DNA of 64,000 bases from Gracilariopsis chorda (GCA_003194525.1 NBIV01000114.1:124001-188000), one strand, 5' to 3'; counted from the first letter of the stretch, positions 41,844 through 52,713 are shown. Translations and numbers: made by a program. The notes: generated by a model from the sequence alone, not told the origin.

Positions 41844-44800
41844 TCACTCGCGCCCCAACTCGCCCCGAAGTCGAGTCACTTCCACTTCCAGGTCCGCAAG
41901 ATACACCAACAACTCGTTGTGCTCTTCTTCCATGGCCCTGAAAGCTTCATCCGATCCGTTCTCCTTCAGCACACGAATCTCCCCCTTCACCCTAGAGAGC
42001 TCATTCATAATATCTGCAGCCCGCTTCTCCGCACCGTCAGCCCGACTCTTCATCGCCTCCAAGTCCGCCTCCCTCTGTCTCAACCGCGTCTTCACGCCAA
42101 ACAGCTCGTCACACATCGAATCCTTCTCAGCCACCTCGCGCACCGCGCTCGCCAATAAAGTTTCAAGCTTCGCACATCTTTGCGCCTTCTCCCGAATCGC
42201 CTCCTCCGATGAACTGAACTTGGACAAGTGCTCCTCTCGAATCTCACGGATTCGACTTTCAAGTTCCTCAGCTCGTCGTTGCGAAGACGCTCTCGCCGCC
42301 TCTGCGCCTTCTTTCTCCCGAACCGCCTGTTGCACGTGCACTTCCAGACGCGAAATATACTCCTTCTTCTCCTTAACTTCTTCTCCCAGCTCGGATAGTT
42401 GTTGTGACGTTTGTCGCTGCAGCTCAAGAGTTTCGCGAAGACTCTGTTCAACTTGTTCAAAGTTCACCAACGCATCTTGTAGTTCGCGCGCCTGTTTCTC
42501 CAGATCCGAAACCCATTCACGCAAGACCTTATTGTCATGATCAGTCTCGTCTCTGCTAGATTCCACCTCGCGCACAGTCTTTCGTAGATCATCAAGCTTG
42601 CCTTCAAGAGACTTCTTTGTCCCATGCAGGCTTTCAATGTCACTCTTCTTCTTCTCTATTGTGCCCTCAAGACTGAATATCTTGCTTTCATTCTCCAAAA
42701 CTGTTTCTTCAAGACGAACAATCTGCTCTTCACGCTCACCAACGTTTTGCTTCACCAGCATCAAGTCCTCACGCAGTCGCTTACATGCGCTTTCAAGTGA
42801 CTCGATTGTGCTCAGGAAATCGTCGTTTTCTCGTTCCAAAACCTCCTTACACTCTGTTTCCTCCTTAAGACTCGCTTTGGTACGTCGCAGATCTTCTGAT
42901 GCGTCCTTGTTATGTCGTTCCAACAACTCCCGCTGAGCCCGCAGTGATGTGATCGTTGACTGCTTCGAGCGATTCTCTTTCTCAGCATCTGATCTCGCAT
43001 CTTTTTCTTCACTCAAAAGCCTCTCTGTCAATTCCAGCTTCGAGCGCACATCCTCCAAATCGCGCTGAAGTGCTTCTCGTTGAGCCTTTCGTTGCTCTAA
43101 AGTGCGGACAAGTTCGCTGTTCTCAGCCCTCAGTTCATCTATCTTCTTCTCATGATTTTTTCTGTCCTCCTTCAAACGCGCTTCTACAGACCACTTCTCA
43201 GCACGCAGAGTTCTACTCGTCTTTTTCTCAGTGTCCAGTTGTGAAGCAGTAAACTTCAGCGATTCTTCTAGCTCGCACTTTCGTCCCTCCAACTTTTCGA
43301 GTTTGGCCCTCATCGACACCTCGGAGTTTCGCATCTTCCTTTCAACTTCTTCGAGCTCGCCGCTCATACGATCAATTTCATCTTCATATTGCTTGGCTTC
43401 AGTGGTTCGTTCCTCATGCAGTTTGCTTCTTTCCTCATCAAATGCCTTTTCCATCGCCTGTGCGGCGGCACGCGCGTCAGTCAGCGCAGTCTGTAAATCT
43501 GCTTCCCGCTGCTTCCCATATTCTTCCCGTTCGTGTAAGTCCTTCGCACGCTGTTCAGTGGTGTTTAGTAATGATGTTAGTTTCGTTTCAGAATTGACAA
43601 GTTCCTTGTTTCTTTCCTCTAGTTCTGTTATGTTAGAATGAGCTTCCCTAAGTGTTGTATCCGCAGTCTTGCAGTGTGACTGTAACTCCAAAATAAGTGC
43701 TTCCTTCTCCTGAAGCTGTCCCCTCAGTGCTTCTGACTTGCCCTCGAGAGTCTGAGTGATCATTGCAACCTGTTCTTCTAGTACCTGCACCGCCTCATCT
43801 TTGCTTTGTCTGAGGTCCTTCAATTTTTGTGACACGACCTGTTTCTCGTTATCGTAGCGCTCCTGTTCTTCTTGTCTTTCTTGATTGAGGGCCATCAATT
43901 CTTGTGCCAATCTGTTCTCTGACTCCTGGGACTTGGAGAGCGACCTGTCAGATTCCTTCAAGCGATGTTCGACATCTCTGACCGATTCACAGATGACCTG
44001 AATTAACTCTAGAGCTGAATCTGACTCAGACATGGATCGAAGCAGCGCAAACTTCAGGTTCTCCGCCTCGGCATTGAGACTTTCTAGTTTCCTTTCAGAT
44101 ACCTCTAGGGCAAGATCTGATGAACTGGGGACGACGGGAACATCCGATGTATTATGATCCGCTTCAGAAACTTCTGAAATAGCTACGCTCCGGGAAGCAT
44201 GATGCTCGTTGCCCTCGACATGGGTTTCCAATTCTTCGATTCTACCACGAGCGGTTAATAGTTCTGCGTGCATCAAAGACTTGTCAGAAGAGATCTCCAC
44301 CAGCAAACCTTGCGCAGCGATAAGCTCTAGATTTGTAGCAGCCACCGTTCTTGCTGCATCTCGCAGAGCCTCCTCAAGCTCAGTTATTCGCTTCTGTGAG
44401 ATCTCTGACGATGGTACGTTAACTTCGCTTTGAACTTGATTTGCAGTTGTCGACCCCATGAATCGAGATTGCAGTTCAGTTAGCTGAGCGAGAACAGACT
44501 GCTTCTCATCTTTCAGTTTTGCTTCAGTATGCTTGGCAGCTTCAAGAGCTGTTTTCATCTCTTCTCCCAGTTTGACTGCTATGCGCAGATCATGGACTTC
44601 AGATGACATTTGATCAACCTTGCTCTCGTACTCGGAACACCTTATGACGGCGTTATCACGGTCAGACTTAATTGCTTGCATTTCCGCCAGCTTCGAAGCA
44701 AGTTCATCAATCTCCTTCCGCAGACGTGAGTTTTCCTTGGACAACTGGTCGCAGGACTCAGTGGCTTCATTGACCCTATTCTTCCATCTTTCAACTTCAG

Positions 44801-47800
44801 CTTCAAGGGAGGCAGTCAAAACAATAGTGCTGACAACTCTCTCCACCTGACGAGATTTTGTCTGACGTTGTATCGCATCTTGAAGAGAACTGACAGTCTG
44901 CTTATACACAAGCTCCTTACTGCGGCCCGATTCAATTTCATTCTTCATTTCAATACTTTCTTTTTCGAAATGCTTGCATGCCTGAACCAGAGTTGCTAGC
45001 TCAGTGGAAATCTCTCTGCTCTTGTTTTCACTCTGCTGGAGCTTCTCCTCAAGTTCCTGAACCTGAGCAACATATTCGTCCGATGATACAGGTTTACTCT
45101 CGAGTTCTGCCTTCGTCTTTTCACATTCACGCAGCAGATTCTCTCGTTCCATTTGGACCACCGATAGAACAGTTTCTGCCTCATGGATTTGCTTCCGAAG
45201 ATCAGCACTTTCACGGGTCGCATATGCAAGTTGATCCTTGGCCTCCTTGAGAGATTCGCTGTAGTGAGACAAACTCTTCTCCTTCTCCTCGCACATTTCG
45301 TGTGCCTCGCGCAGTTTCTCATTCAAGCTATCAACTTCTGACGCGGGTACCATACCGTCGATGGGTTGACGGTTGATATTATGCTCGTTAGCTTCATCCA
45401 AAGACTTCCGCAGGGAAACAACTTCCATGGTAAGATTTCTCTTTGCTTCTTCAGCTTCATCAAGGAACAACAACCTTTCCTGCAGGTGACTGACCTCACG
45501 CTCTAAATCAGTGATTGTCATCTGCTTCGTTTCTAGTGATGTTTGAAGCTCACTTGTCTTACTCGCAAGCGCATCGCGATCACCTGCTCTAGCCTCAAGG
45601 AACTGCTCTCGGTCTTTGCTATCCGAGAGGGCCCCCCGGGCTTCATTCAGACCGTTTTCGAGGGCAGAGATTTTGCGAAGGAGCTCTTCATTATCTGCTT
45701 CTCTAGACATCTCGAGCTTGTTAGCGTCTTTTGCTCCCTGAACTTCTTTTTGAAGCAATTCAACACGCGATTCTAGAGCCCTATTCATCTCTTCTAGTTT
45801 AACCCTTTCAGCTTCGATCTCATACAGCTGTCCTGATAGGCGAATACTTTGCTCCGTTCGCAACGCAAGTTGTTCGCTAAGTGAACCAGATTCTTTCTCT
45901 GTTCGCTGCCGAATTTCGTCTATCTCACTACATTGCTGTTGAAGTTCAGCAATTCGTGTATTCATTGCACTGGACGCCTGGTCTCGTCTGAGTGCGACAT
46001 CGTGCAAGGATTGCAGCTTCATCTCCAGCTCCTGCGCATAGGTAGACAAGCGCCTGATTTCGGAGACCTGTTGATCCTTCATAGATTCGCTCGCCTGTGC
46101 TCGCCTTTGCCATTCCGAAACAGCATGACGCGTATCCATGAGCTCCGCTTTCATTCTTTCCCTAGTCTGCAAAAGCTCCCGATGTTCGTTCTGCATTTGT
46201 TCAAATGCTTGCCACTGCTCCGGTGCAAGCCCATTCTTCGCACTGTTCCTTTCATTTTGTAGTTCGGATTCCATTTCAGTCACTCTCTGTCGCAAAGCGT
46301 TGATCTCTTGTTGGGCAGCAGCCGACACTGCAGCAGAAGACTCCCTTGAGGCTTTCATTTCACGTTGCCTAGCTGCTCTCAGGCTTTCTAGTTGACGTTT
46401 AGTCTCAGCATCTGTCTGATGGAGAAGTTGAAGCGAAGAAATTGCTTCTTTCCTTTGAAAATCAGATTCCTGCATTCGGGCGTTGAGCTCCGAGACCGTC
46501 GTTTGTAGCGCATCCAGTGTTCTTTGGCGTGAATCCAGTTTAGATTCAGCGACATCTGCACGTCTCCGCCATTGGAAAGCATCGACTTCAGAAGGAGTGG
46601 TTCCAGATCTCAAGGCTTCGAGTTCGCTTGTGATAGACATTAGCTCAATATCCTTGTCTTGGACAAGGCTTTCCAAGTTACTTGCGCGAATATATGCTTC
46701 ATTACTCTTCCTACTCTCCTCTTCTAGAGCGGCCTTCAAGGAATTGCACTGACTTTGCAGGCCCTGAAGATTAGCAGTAAGGGCTTCGTGGTTCTCTGAA
46801 ATCAGAGAGTTTCCATTTGTAACTTGGTCCTCTTCCAGAGCGGCATAGGCCTCCGTTAGCGCAGTAAAGTCGGACTCCTTCTCTTCCAGCAAAGATCTCA
46901 AGTCTTCCCTTTCCGCTAACAGGATCTGCTTCTCGTTAAGCAACGAACGAATATTCTCTGCTTCTTTGGATGCAGATTGTTGATTCAATTTCGAGTCCAG
47001 TTCGACCTGTGCTTCTTGTAGAGCAGCCTTCAAGGTTTGTACTTCTTGGCGAGCTGCGGTCAAGGAATCATCTTGACTGCGGATCAGTTCCTTATATGAG
47101 TTCAAGATCTCGTCTCTTGTTGAGTCAGCAATAACAGATTGATCTTTGGAGTCAACAACAGTTTCGTTAGTGTGCCCATTCATAAGTCTGGCAGGTTCAT
47201 GAGAAGCTGCAATAAGATCAAGAGCCCTTTCTCCAACTTTCTCGTATACACTATTTACAACATTGACGATTCCGTCGTTGTACCAGTTTTCATGCCCGAG
47301 ACTACCAGATGATGATAAGAAACCATTTCTTCGTTCCAAGGACATGAGGCTTTCCGCAAAATTCCATGGATTGGCATAGATATCCCAGGTCTCGAATGAC
47401 CTTGTAGCTCGGAGGTCTTCAAGGCATGCAGTAAACAAGGTTGCTCCAATTCGATTGCGGATTACGTTCGCTACCGTTCCCTGTGGAATAACAGTGGACG
47501 GTCCACCTCCAGACAAAAACCCACCATCATTGGCAGTATCCGACGTGCCTTCAGTTGCTTGTAAACAAATCCCGAGAAGAACAGCTGCAAGTCCTCGTGT
47601 GTGAACTTCACCTACATCTCCCCTGGTACCGGTTTTGCTTATGACGTCAACCAACATAGGTAGATTCATCGCCGAGGACAGAAACGCTGAAACTGCTGAA
47701 GGACTTTCGTAAAGCCATACGCATGCCAATGAGAAAAGTGATATCCGCACCTCGGGAGGCCCCTTTTCACGCTCAAGCCTCCCTATTGTGCGGAAAACTT

Positions 47801-49469
47801 GAGGCAAAAGCGAGCTACCGTTCACATACGAACCGAGCAAGCGCTCTCTTGCTCCGTTGACACGGTTAATTACCCATGAAACTAAAGAGGCCGCATAGAA
47901 GACCCCTGCAGCGTCCGCAACTTCAGGGTATCCCACAAGACTTTCTTTCAGTACATTCGATATATAAGCCACTGCGTTGCTCGGAGAAGACAGGTCACCA
48001 GCAGAAGAAAGAGAAGACCGAGATAGGTTTCTGCTTTCTCCGATAAAGCTTGCGGTTCCGGAGGAGCTCGTCATCGCGTTGAGGAGCACGGAAGATGGGA
48101 GATCAAGCCCGGCATCAACGACGAAAGAATCCCGAAGCACTGTGTACGCCGCGACCCGGACAGCACTCGAGGGTTCTATCAGCATGTTTCTTAGTGCTAG
48201 AATCTGCGGGCTGGTCGCTTGATCACCATTCGCAACTGAGAACGCTGATGAGTTAAAAACAGTACGGAATTCCTCGTGTCCGCGCACTAACATGGCTACA
48301 GTCTTAAGCGCAGTCAGTCGAACGTCTAACCCACTTTCAGATACTGAAGTCTGAGCAGAGGATATGGATATGAAACTGAGGTTCATTATTATGCGAAAGA
48401 TGTTGGTGGTACACAGGTTGTTCTTGATGCGAGAACTTTCTTCGTCATTGCCATCCACTAAGCCCGCTACGCATTGCAAAGATAGCAAAAGGTTTTTGCG
48501 CGCCTGGCGCTGGAGTGCGTTTTGCATACCAGCAGATGTGGTGTTCGCAGAAGACGGATGTGCTTCGTTTGTGATAAATCCAGCATCGGCTGCCATTTTC
48601 TGAACAAGACCAACAAGCCGTGGAAGGCACCCAGTGTCAAGTACAAATGTTCTCGTTGTCGGTGTACCCGCTACAAGATTTCTGATGACCAGCAGCACAT
48701 CATGGGTCACAATGCCAGCCTCTAGGCTGTCTTCATCGAGGACGTCACCGGAGAAGTCGCCCACAGAAACGTCTGACACAAATGAGTCAAGCAAGACGAA
48801 CAGTTTCTCGAGCACGCCACCGAAGGCGACAATCTTACATATTTCACTCGATTGTTCGCAAAGCGTAGAAAGAAGTAGAACCGCGTTCGAACGAATATGT
48901 CGATGGGAGTCGTCCAGAAGATCACATACCCGCGTAACACCCTGTGGCGACGATAGCAAAGCAGCTTGCAACACGGGACGCGAATTGGCGGCCATAGCAG
49001 TGAAAAGCTCTATCGTACCGAACTTGATGTAGAAGTCATCTTTCGCCAGTTGCTGCAACAGCAATGAGATGGCATCTGGCAAAGCCAGAAACATATCAAC
49101 ATTCTGCTTGGCCGACTCCGCAGTTGAGGCTTCAAATTGTTTCAGATCCACTTGTTGAGCTATCTCGGGGTCGGAAGGAGGCTCTAGAGTGCCGCAGATG
49201 GCAATCAGGAGTTCGAGAGTTACTTTAATCGTCTCATCGTACTCATTATCCTGCTCTAGAACGGCGTATATAATCTTGATTGCAAGTTCCCCGACTTGTT
49301 TTTGTCGCTTCGGTGACTGCTTTGCAGCGTCGATTAGTTGTTGAATTGCCGCGCGACGGTCCACAGGGAGAACGGAAGTCTTTATACGGTCGACAAGGCG
49401 CGGAACGACATTTTGCGCGTCCGACTCGCCACCGGCGACATAACGGAGTGCGCCGGACAGATAATTCAT
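41844..49469 (-). CDS. USO1: giant USO1/p115 vesicle-tethering protein
   Basis: One uninterrupted frame of 2541 residues. The first ~650 form the armadillo-like globular head of p115 (LIDAAKQSPKRQKQVGELAI, DDFYIKFGTIELFTAMAAN and SHRHIRSNAVLLLSTLCEQS). A FETWDIYANPWNFAES-type stretch follows before coiled coil begins near 790. Almost everything from there to about 2500 is heptad-rich Glu/Lys/Leu/Gln/Ser coiled coil with short breaks. The last ~30 residues (EEHNELLVYLADLEVEVTRL) match the conserved p115 C-terminal D-L-L-x-L-L-A-D-x motif. Human p115 has 962 residues and yeast Uso1 1790, so this rod is unusually long. It tethers COPII/COPI vesicles at the Golgi with Rab1 and golgins. Start is ATG. 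It is convergent with MAD2 (113 bp) and divergent from the small membrane protein. Confidence 0.93.
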   Translation of the reverse strand: MNYLSGALRYVAGGESDAQNVVPRLVDRIKTSVLPVDRRAAIQQLIDAAKQSPKRQKQVGELAIKIIYAVLEQDNEYDETIKVTLELLIAICGTLEPPSDPEIAQQVDLKQFEASTAESAKQNVDMFLALPDAISLLLQQLAKDDFYIKFGTIELFTAMAANSRPVLQAALLSSPQGVTRVCDLLDDSHRHIRSNAVLLLSTLCEQSSEICKIVAFGGVLEKLFVLLDSFVSDVSVGDFSGDVLDEDSLEAGIVTHDVLLVIRNLVAGTPTTRTFVLDTGCLPRLVGLVQKMAADAGFITNEAHPSSANTTSAGMQNALQRQARKNLLLSLQCVAGLVDGNDEESSRIKNNLCTTNIFRIIMNLSFISISSAQTSVSESGLDVRLTALKTVAMLVRGHEEFRTVFNSSAFSVANGDQATSPQILALRNMLIEPSSAVRVAAYTVLRDSFVVDAGLDLPSSVLLNAMTSSSGTASFIGESRNLSRSSLSSAGDLSSPSNAVAYISNVLKESLVGYPEVADAAGVFYAASLVSWVINRVNGARERLLGSYVNGSSLLPQVFRTIGRLEREKGPPEVRISLFSLACVWLYESPSAVSAFLSSAMNLPMLVDVISKTGTRGDVGEVHTRGLAAVLLGICLQATEGTSDTANDGGFLSGGGPSTVIPQGTVANVIRNRIGATLFTACLEDLRATRSFETWDIYANPWNFAESLMSLERRNGFLSSSGSLGHENWYNDGIVNVVNSVYEKVGERALDLIAASHEPARLMNGHTNETVVDSKDQSVIADSTRDEILNSYKELIRSQDDSLTAARQEVQTLKAALQEAQVELDSKLNQQSASKEAENIRSLLNEKQILLAEREDLRSLLEEKESDFTALTEAYAALEEDQVTNGNSLISENHEALTANLQGLQSQCNSLKAALEEESRKSNEAYIRASNLESLVQDKDIELMSITSELEALRSGTTPSEVDAFQWRRRADVAESKLDSRQRTLDALQTTVSELNARMQESDFQRKEAISSLQLLHQTDAETKRQLESLRAARQREMKASRESSAAVSAAAQQEINALRQRVTEMESELQNERNSAKNGLAPEQWQAFEQMQNEHRELLQTRERMKAELMDTRHAVSEWQRRAQASESMKDQQVSEIRRLSTYAQELEMKLQSLHDVALRRDQASSAMNTRIAELQQQCSEIDEIRQRTEKESGSLSEQLALRTEQSIRLSGQLYEIEAERVKLEEMNRALESRVELLQKEVQGAKDANKLEMSREADNEELLRKISALENGLNEARGALSDSKDREQFLEARAGDRDALASKTSELQTSLETKQMTITDLEREVSHLQERLLFLDEAEEAKRNLTMEVVSLRKSLDEANEHNINRQPIDGMVPASEVDSLNEKLREAHEMCEEKEKSLSHYSESLKEAKDQLAYATRESADLRKQIHEAETVLSVVQMERENLLRECEKTKAELESKPVSSDEYVAQVQELEEKLQQSENKSREISTELATLVQACKHFEKESIEMKNEIESGRSKELVYKQTVSSLQDAIQRQTKSRQVERVVSTIVLTASLEAEVERWKNRVNEATESCDQLSKENSRLRKEIDELASKLAEMQAIKSDRDNAVIRCSEYESKVDQMSSEVHDLRIAVKLGEEMKTALEAAKHTEAKLKDEKQSVLAQLTELQSRFMGSTTANQVQSEVNVPSSEISQKRITELEEALRDAARTVAATNLELIAAQGLLVEISSDKSLMHAELLTARGRIEELETHVEGNEHHASRSVAISEVSEADHNTSDVPVVPSSSDLALEVSERKLESLNAEAENLKFALLRSMSESDSALELIQVICESVRDVEHRLKESDRSLSKSQESENRLAQELMALNQERQEEQERYDNEKQVVSQKLKDLRQSKDEAVQVLEEQVAMITQTLEGKSEALRGQLQEKEALILELQSHCKTADTTLREAHSNITELEERNKELVNSETKLTSLLNTTEQRAKDLHEREEYGKQREADLQTALTDARAAAQAMEKAFDEERSKLHEERTTEAKQYEDEIDRMSGELEEVERKMRNSEVSMRAKLEKLEGRKCELEESLKFTASQLDTEKKTSRTLRAEKWSVEARLKEDRKNHEKKIDELRAENSELVRTLEQRKAQREALQRDLEDVRSKLELTERLLSEEKDARSDAEKENRSKQSTITSLRAQRELLERHNKDASEDLRRTKASLKEETECKEVLERENDDFLSTIESLESACKRLREDLMLVKQNVGEREEQIVRLEETVLENESKIFSLEGTIEKKKSDIESLHGTKKSLEGKLDDLRKTVREVESSRDETDHDNKVLREWVSDLEKQARELQDALVNFEQVEQSLRETLELQRQTSQQLSELGEEVKEKKEYISRLEVHVQQAVREKEGAEAARASSQRRAEELESRIREIREEHLSKFSSSEEAIREKAQRCAKLETLLASAVREVAEKDSMCDELFGVKTRLRQREADLEAMKSRADGAEKRAADIMNELSRVKGEIRVLKENGSDEAFRAMEEEHNELLVYLADLEVEVTRLRGELGRE

Positions 49470-49625
49470 CGCATGGAAGATAAGGACTCCCCGCAGAAAA
49501 GGGGCGTGGGCAGCGGAGGAACCGCGGTCGTTTCACCAAACGTGAGGAGCTGACGGCGGGGAAGAGTTTGCGCGCGTTTGCGGCCTTCGGCTTAACTCTG
49601 CTATCCTTGAACAGCGCATGACCGA

Positions 49626-50077
49626 ATGTTACACGTTTCCAAAGCCTTACATCCGCGCCGAGTTCTCAATTTTTTTACAGAGCTGATTGGAGAGGATGCC
49701 CAGTCAGGCCTCTATGATGCATGGATGGTGGCAATACATCGGAACACCTTGGTGGCTTTCTTCGCCCAAGTCGTTGTTCTTATGGGAGTCTGCATTCTCG
49801 TCTTCTTTCTCTCTTCGTGTCTTGTTTTTCTGAGCATACTAACTATTAACTCAATTGGTTACACTAATATAGACAATATGTACCGGCGCTTGTCAAAGAC
49901 GTTGATACGCTTACGCGTTCTATGACAGCAATCTTTGCTCGCGCAGACCCAGTGCTTTGTGGCTTGTTCCTGTTGATGGCAATACTCCTCAGTGCCTACT
50001 GTAATCATGGGCATTTTCTCAAAGCGTTCATGGCACCGAGTTCATCATACTCAGCTCTGCTGATCCACGCTTGTTGA
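49626..50077 (+). CDS. predicted small two-TM membrane protein (spliced, unrecognised)
   Basis: Exon 1 encodes MLHVSKALHPRRVLNFFTEL and then a hydrophobic segment (VVVLMGVCILVFFLSS). A proposed 56-bp intron at 49817-49872 has a perfect TACTAAC branch site and ends ATATAG, but its GTGTCT donor is weak. Exon 2 continues with QYVPALVKDVDTLTRSMTA, a second membrane segment (CGLFLLMAILLSAYC) and a short tail. The spliced protein would have about 131 residues with both ends on one side of a membrane. No family recognised. Unspliced, the frame stops after 99 codons. Its last 73 bases overlap the 3' end of ARP4 on the other strand. It is divergent from USO1 across 156 bp. Confidence 0.45.
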
Positions 50078-51531
50078 AAAGTGCCTAAGCTTGATACAAT
50101 GGACCCACCTATCCATGAAGCACAAGTTCGCTCTACGTAGTTGGAAGGAGCGTATACCTTCAATTTGTACGCCTGCGGTGACATCAACGCCAGCTCCCTT
50201 GTCACACGCTCAACCAATCCAGGCATCAGGCTAGTTCCACCAGTGATGACCACACTATTAAAAAGATCGCGTCTCAAATCCACATCGCAGCCGCTAACTG
50301 CTTTGAAAGCCATTTCAGATATCGAGAGCATACCCTTCGCTTCATCCGTCCGGAACAGCATATCTGGAATCGCCAACCCGTCATTGTCATTAAGGTTGAG
50401 TATGTTACCATCGGGCAAACAGTACTCAGTACTACGCTCAGTTGTACCCTTGTCTTTGGATTTGCTCTCCTTCCCTTCTTTCCCTTCTTTGGAATTCTTC
50501 CCATCATCTTCTTTCCCATTACCATCCCTTGCTGCCCCATCTTTGTTGGTTTTAGCTTTCCCATCGTTGTTACTGCCCTTGTCCGATTCCTTGGTAGTTC
50601 CATTCTCACCCATCCTCGTTTGAGAAACTCGAAACGTCGAAACTTTCATGTCATCCATGATCCGAAGCCGGTAGAATTGGCGTTGGTACTCGGTAGCTTG
50701 TGCAAGTGCGCCTTGGTTCGAAACATCAGTGACTCGGAACTCGCGTTTTGTTCCAACCCCGTCCAGTCGTTCCTTCTTGATTTCGTGATGTGCTCGTATC
50801 CAATCTACTTTCTTTGTCTCGTCATCTCTAAGCCTCTTCGTTCGATGCTCAGTACCGTCATGGTTTAACCGTCCGTCCAAAATATTGTTCGCCCAGTCAT
50901 ATAACATGTCAGATATGTACTTTCCTCCGACCACGCTTTTCACAATCTTTCGCTGCACTGCGTACCCATCTACGACTGGTACCGCACACGAATCATAATA
51001 GCCGACGTCTATGACGCACGCAGAAGTTCTCGCAGAGGCAAACGCAGACATGGCACTTCCCTTCGCAATAAACGCAGCAGGGACATGGAGTCCTTCGAAA
51101 GCTCGTTCAAGAGCTTTTGCACGATTCTCCGGGCTCCACATGCGAGCCGGTTCAATAATTAGGAAGGGTGCGTCGGGCTTGATCTGCAACGAATTCAAAC
51201 CTGATTCCCAACAGGTTTGCATTGCATCCCAGTTTATCTGCTGCTTCTCAAAGTCATGAATTGGTATTACATGACAAATCCGTCTGGGGGCGTTCAATAA
51301 CACATCACCAGCTACGTAGGAATTTTGCTTTTTGTCACTTTCCTTTCCTTCATTCTTGTTGACGTCAAGCATCTCCACGTCCGCCTTTGTGTGTTCCAAG
51401 CCGACTGCGCTTGGAATAATCGCCCTTGGAGTATCATCTCCGGATGAACCGATTCGAATATGGTAGGTACCGCAATCGGCGACAATTGCGCGTATGTCAT
51501 CGCTACCAAGAACAGTTTTTGCAGCCGTCAT
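50005..51531 (-). CDS. ARP4: actin-related protein ARP4 (ACTL6/BAF53 type)
   Basis: The protein has 508 residues from the ATG at MTAAKTVLGSDDIRAIV; the longer frame starts at TTG. IVADCGTYHIRIGSSGDDTP is the phosphate-1 loop, PRAIIPSAVG follows as in Arp4, LIIEPARMWSPENRAKALE is the actin-fold linker, and ACVIDVGYYDSCAVPVVDGY is phosphate loop 2. VVITGGTSLMPGLVERVTRE is the adenosine motif, and ASWIGGSIVSSLGTFQQAWI the C-terminal signature. ARP4 sits in SWR1, INO80 and NuA4/SWI-SNF chromatin complexes. A low-complexity insert of about 60 residues (roughly 305-365) rich in Lys, Asp, Gly, Ser and Asn interrupts the fold, longer than in animals. The 5' hinge residues after DIRAIV are conserved. 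It overlaps the membrane-protein gene tail-to-tail. Confidence 0.92.
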   Translation of the reverse strand: MTAAKTVLGSDDIRAIVADCGTYHIRIGSSGDDTPRAIIPSAVGLEHTKADVEMLDVNKNEGKESDKKQNSYVAGDVLLNAPRRICHVIPIHDFEKQQINWDAMQTCWESGLNSLQIKPDAPFLIIEPARMWSPENRAKALERAFEGLHVPAAFIAKGSAMSAFASARTSACVIDVGYYDSCAVPVVDGYAVQRKIVKSVVGGKYISDMLYDWANNILDGRLNHDGTEHRTKRLRDDETKKVDWIRAHHEIKKERLDGVGTKREFRVTDVSNQGALAQATEYQRQFYRLRIMDDMKVSTFRVSQTRMGENGTTKESDKGSNNDGKAKTNKDGAARDGNGKEDDGKNSKEGKEGKESKSKDKGTTERSTEYCLPDGNILNLNDNDGLAIPDMLFRTDEAKGMLSISEMAFKAVSGCDVDLRRDLFNSVVITGGTSLMPGLVERVTRELALMSPQAYKLKVYAPSNYVERTCASWIGGSIVSSLGTFQQAWISRAEYDELGAMNALRKCP

Positions 51532-52713
51532 CGCGTTTGTGGATACTAGCCCTAGACGTGTCCCACATCTAGAGAGGGTTTGTCGAAGAGCACCATGCTC
51601 GCGGACTACGAAAGAGGGGATCAACTTGATCGTCAGGCAAAACCAGAATTTGTTCCGCACTTCGGCGGTGGGGCTACTAAAGATATCAGAGTCGCCTTCA
51701 GTTTCTACCGGCAAAACCCCAGTTGCAGAATTTTGGCATGGCAACAGAAACGTGAAATACAGAAGAATGCGCCACCCGAACGGGGTAGGATTACGAACTG
51801 TTGACGGCTAACTTTATCCCTGGTAGCTTTCCACCCTGCTAACCCTCAGCTACCATCATACCCTTGCGCGGATTGAGTTCATAACAAGGACAGAGGATAG
51901 ATCAAAATGCCTATCTGTGGTACAGATAGGCACAGATTCTGTACTAGGTATCATTCGTTGTAAGGTCTGTCAAGATCATAGCGCGTAGAGGACTTCTTAC
52001 GCCTAGCTAGTACGAAGGGTAAAGGGTTAGCGGTACTTTTATCTTGAAACGCCTTGATGAGTGAAAGGATGGTTGAGCTGCCGAAACCATTCATGGAGAA
52101 CTTCATCCAAGGGCTAACGCGTTACAAGACACACTCAATATCATGTGTACAAAGGCATCTACTGCGGCTGGGGGTAATGCACAAACCGATGTATTGTCCC
52201 GCTTCTGTATTGTATTCTAAAATGAAGTCGCGTTTTCGTATCATGTAACGCATGACGAGGAAGAATAATGAAGGCGAGGAATCTTCATGGAAGCTTAAAT
52301 GGGTCACAGGGTTTCATTCAAACTGATAGACGCCAATCCCAGAATTGTACAACCCCGGAAAACGAACAAGGGCATGCAGCTAGACTCTGCAATTACTAGT
52401 ACAATCGCAAAATCCTCAATTCAGGGTAGCAGTCCTTGATTATTCAGTTAAGTTTTAGACGTCTTTCATCAAGAAAGCACTGTGTCATTTGTGCTGCCCA
52501 GGGAATGAGATATGTTCAACCAACCATGGTAAAGATGTGGATGAAAGTGGATACATTTTGCCATAAACGAGACTCCACCGCTGTGCGCCCTTCCACGGCG
52601 TAGGAGCGACAACGCTAAGCTTCCCAAGGATAACCCAGCTTCCTCGCCAATCAGAGCACGCGTTGCGTCCATTCAAACAAACCAATACCATTTCGCACAA
52701 AAGCCTTGTGGCG
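51532..52713. other. intergenic, AGGGTTAG-type motif
   Basis: No gene is recognised. GTAAAGGGTTAGCGGTACTT at 52018 closely resembles the GCTAAAGGGTTAGCGGGTAC upstream of the terminal kinase gene. GCTACCAGGG-type and GCTAACCCTCAGC elements lie at about 51820-51850. A near-palindrome CTATCTGTGGTACAGATAG lies at about 51911. Confidence 0.4.

Noticed and set aside
41917..43641. Ser-rich plus-strand ORFs opposite USO1
   Set aside because: Serine-rich translations are what antisense of Glu/Arg/Leu coiled-coil codons produces; they are shadows of USO1. The same holds for the Ser-rich frame at 28714-29328 opposite PRP5.
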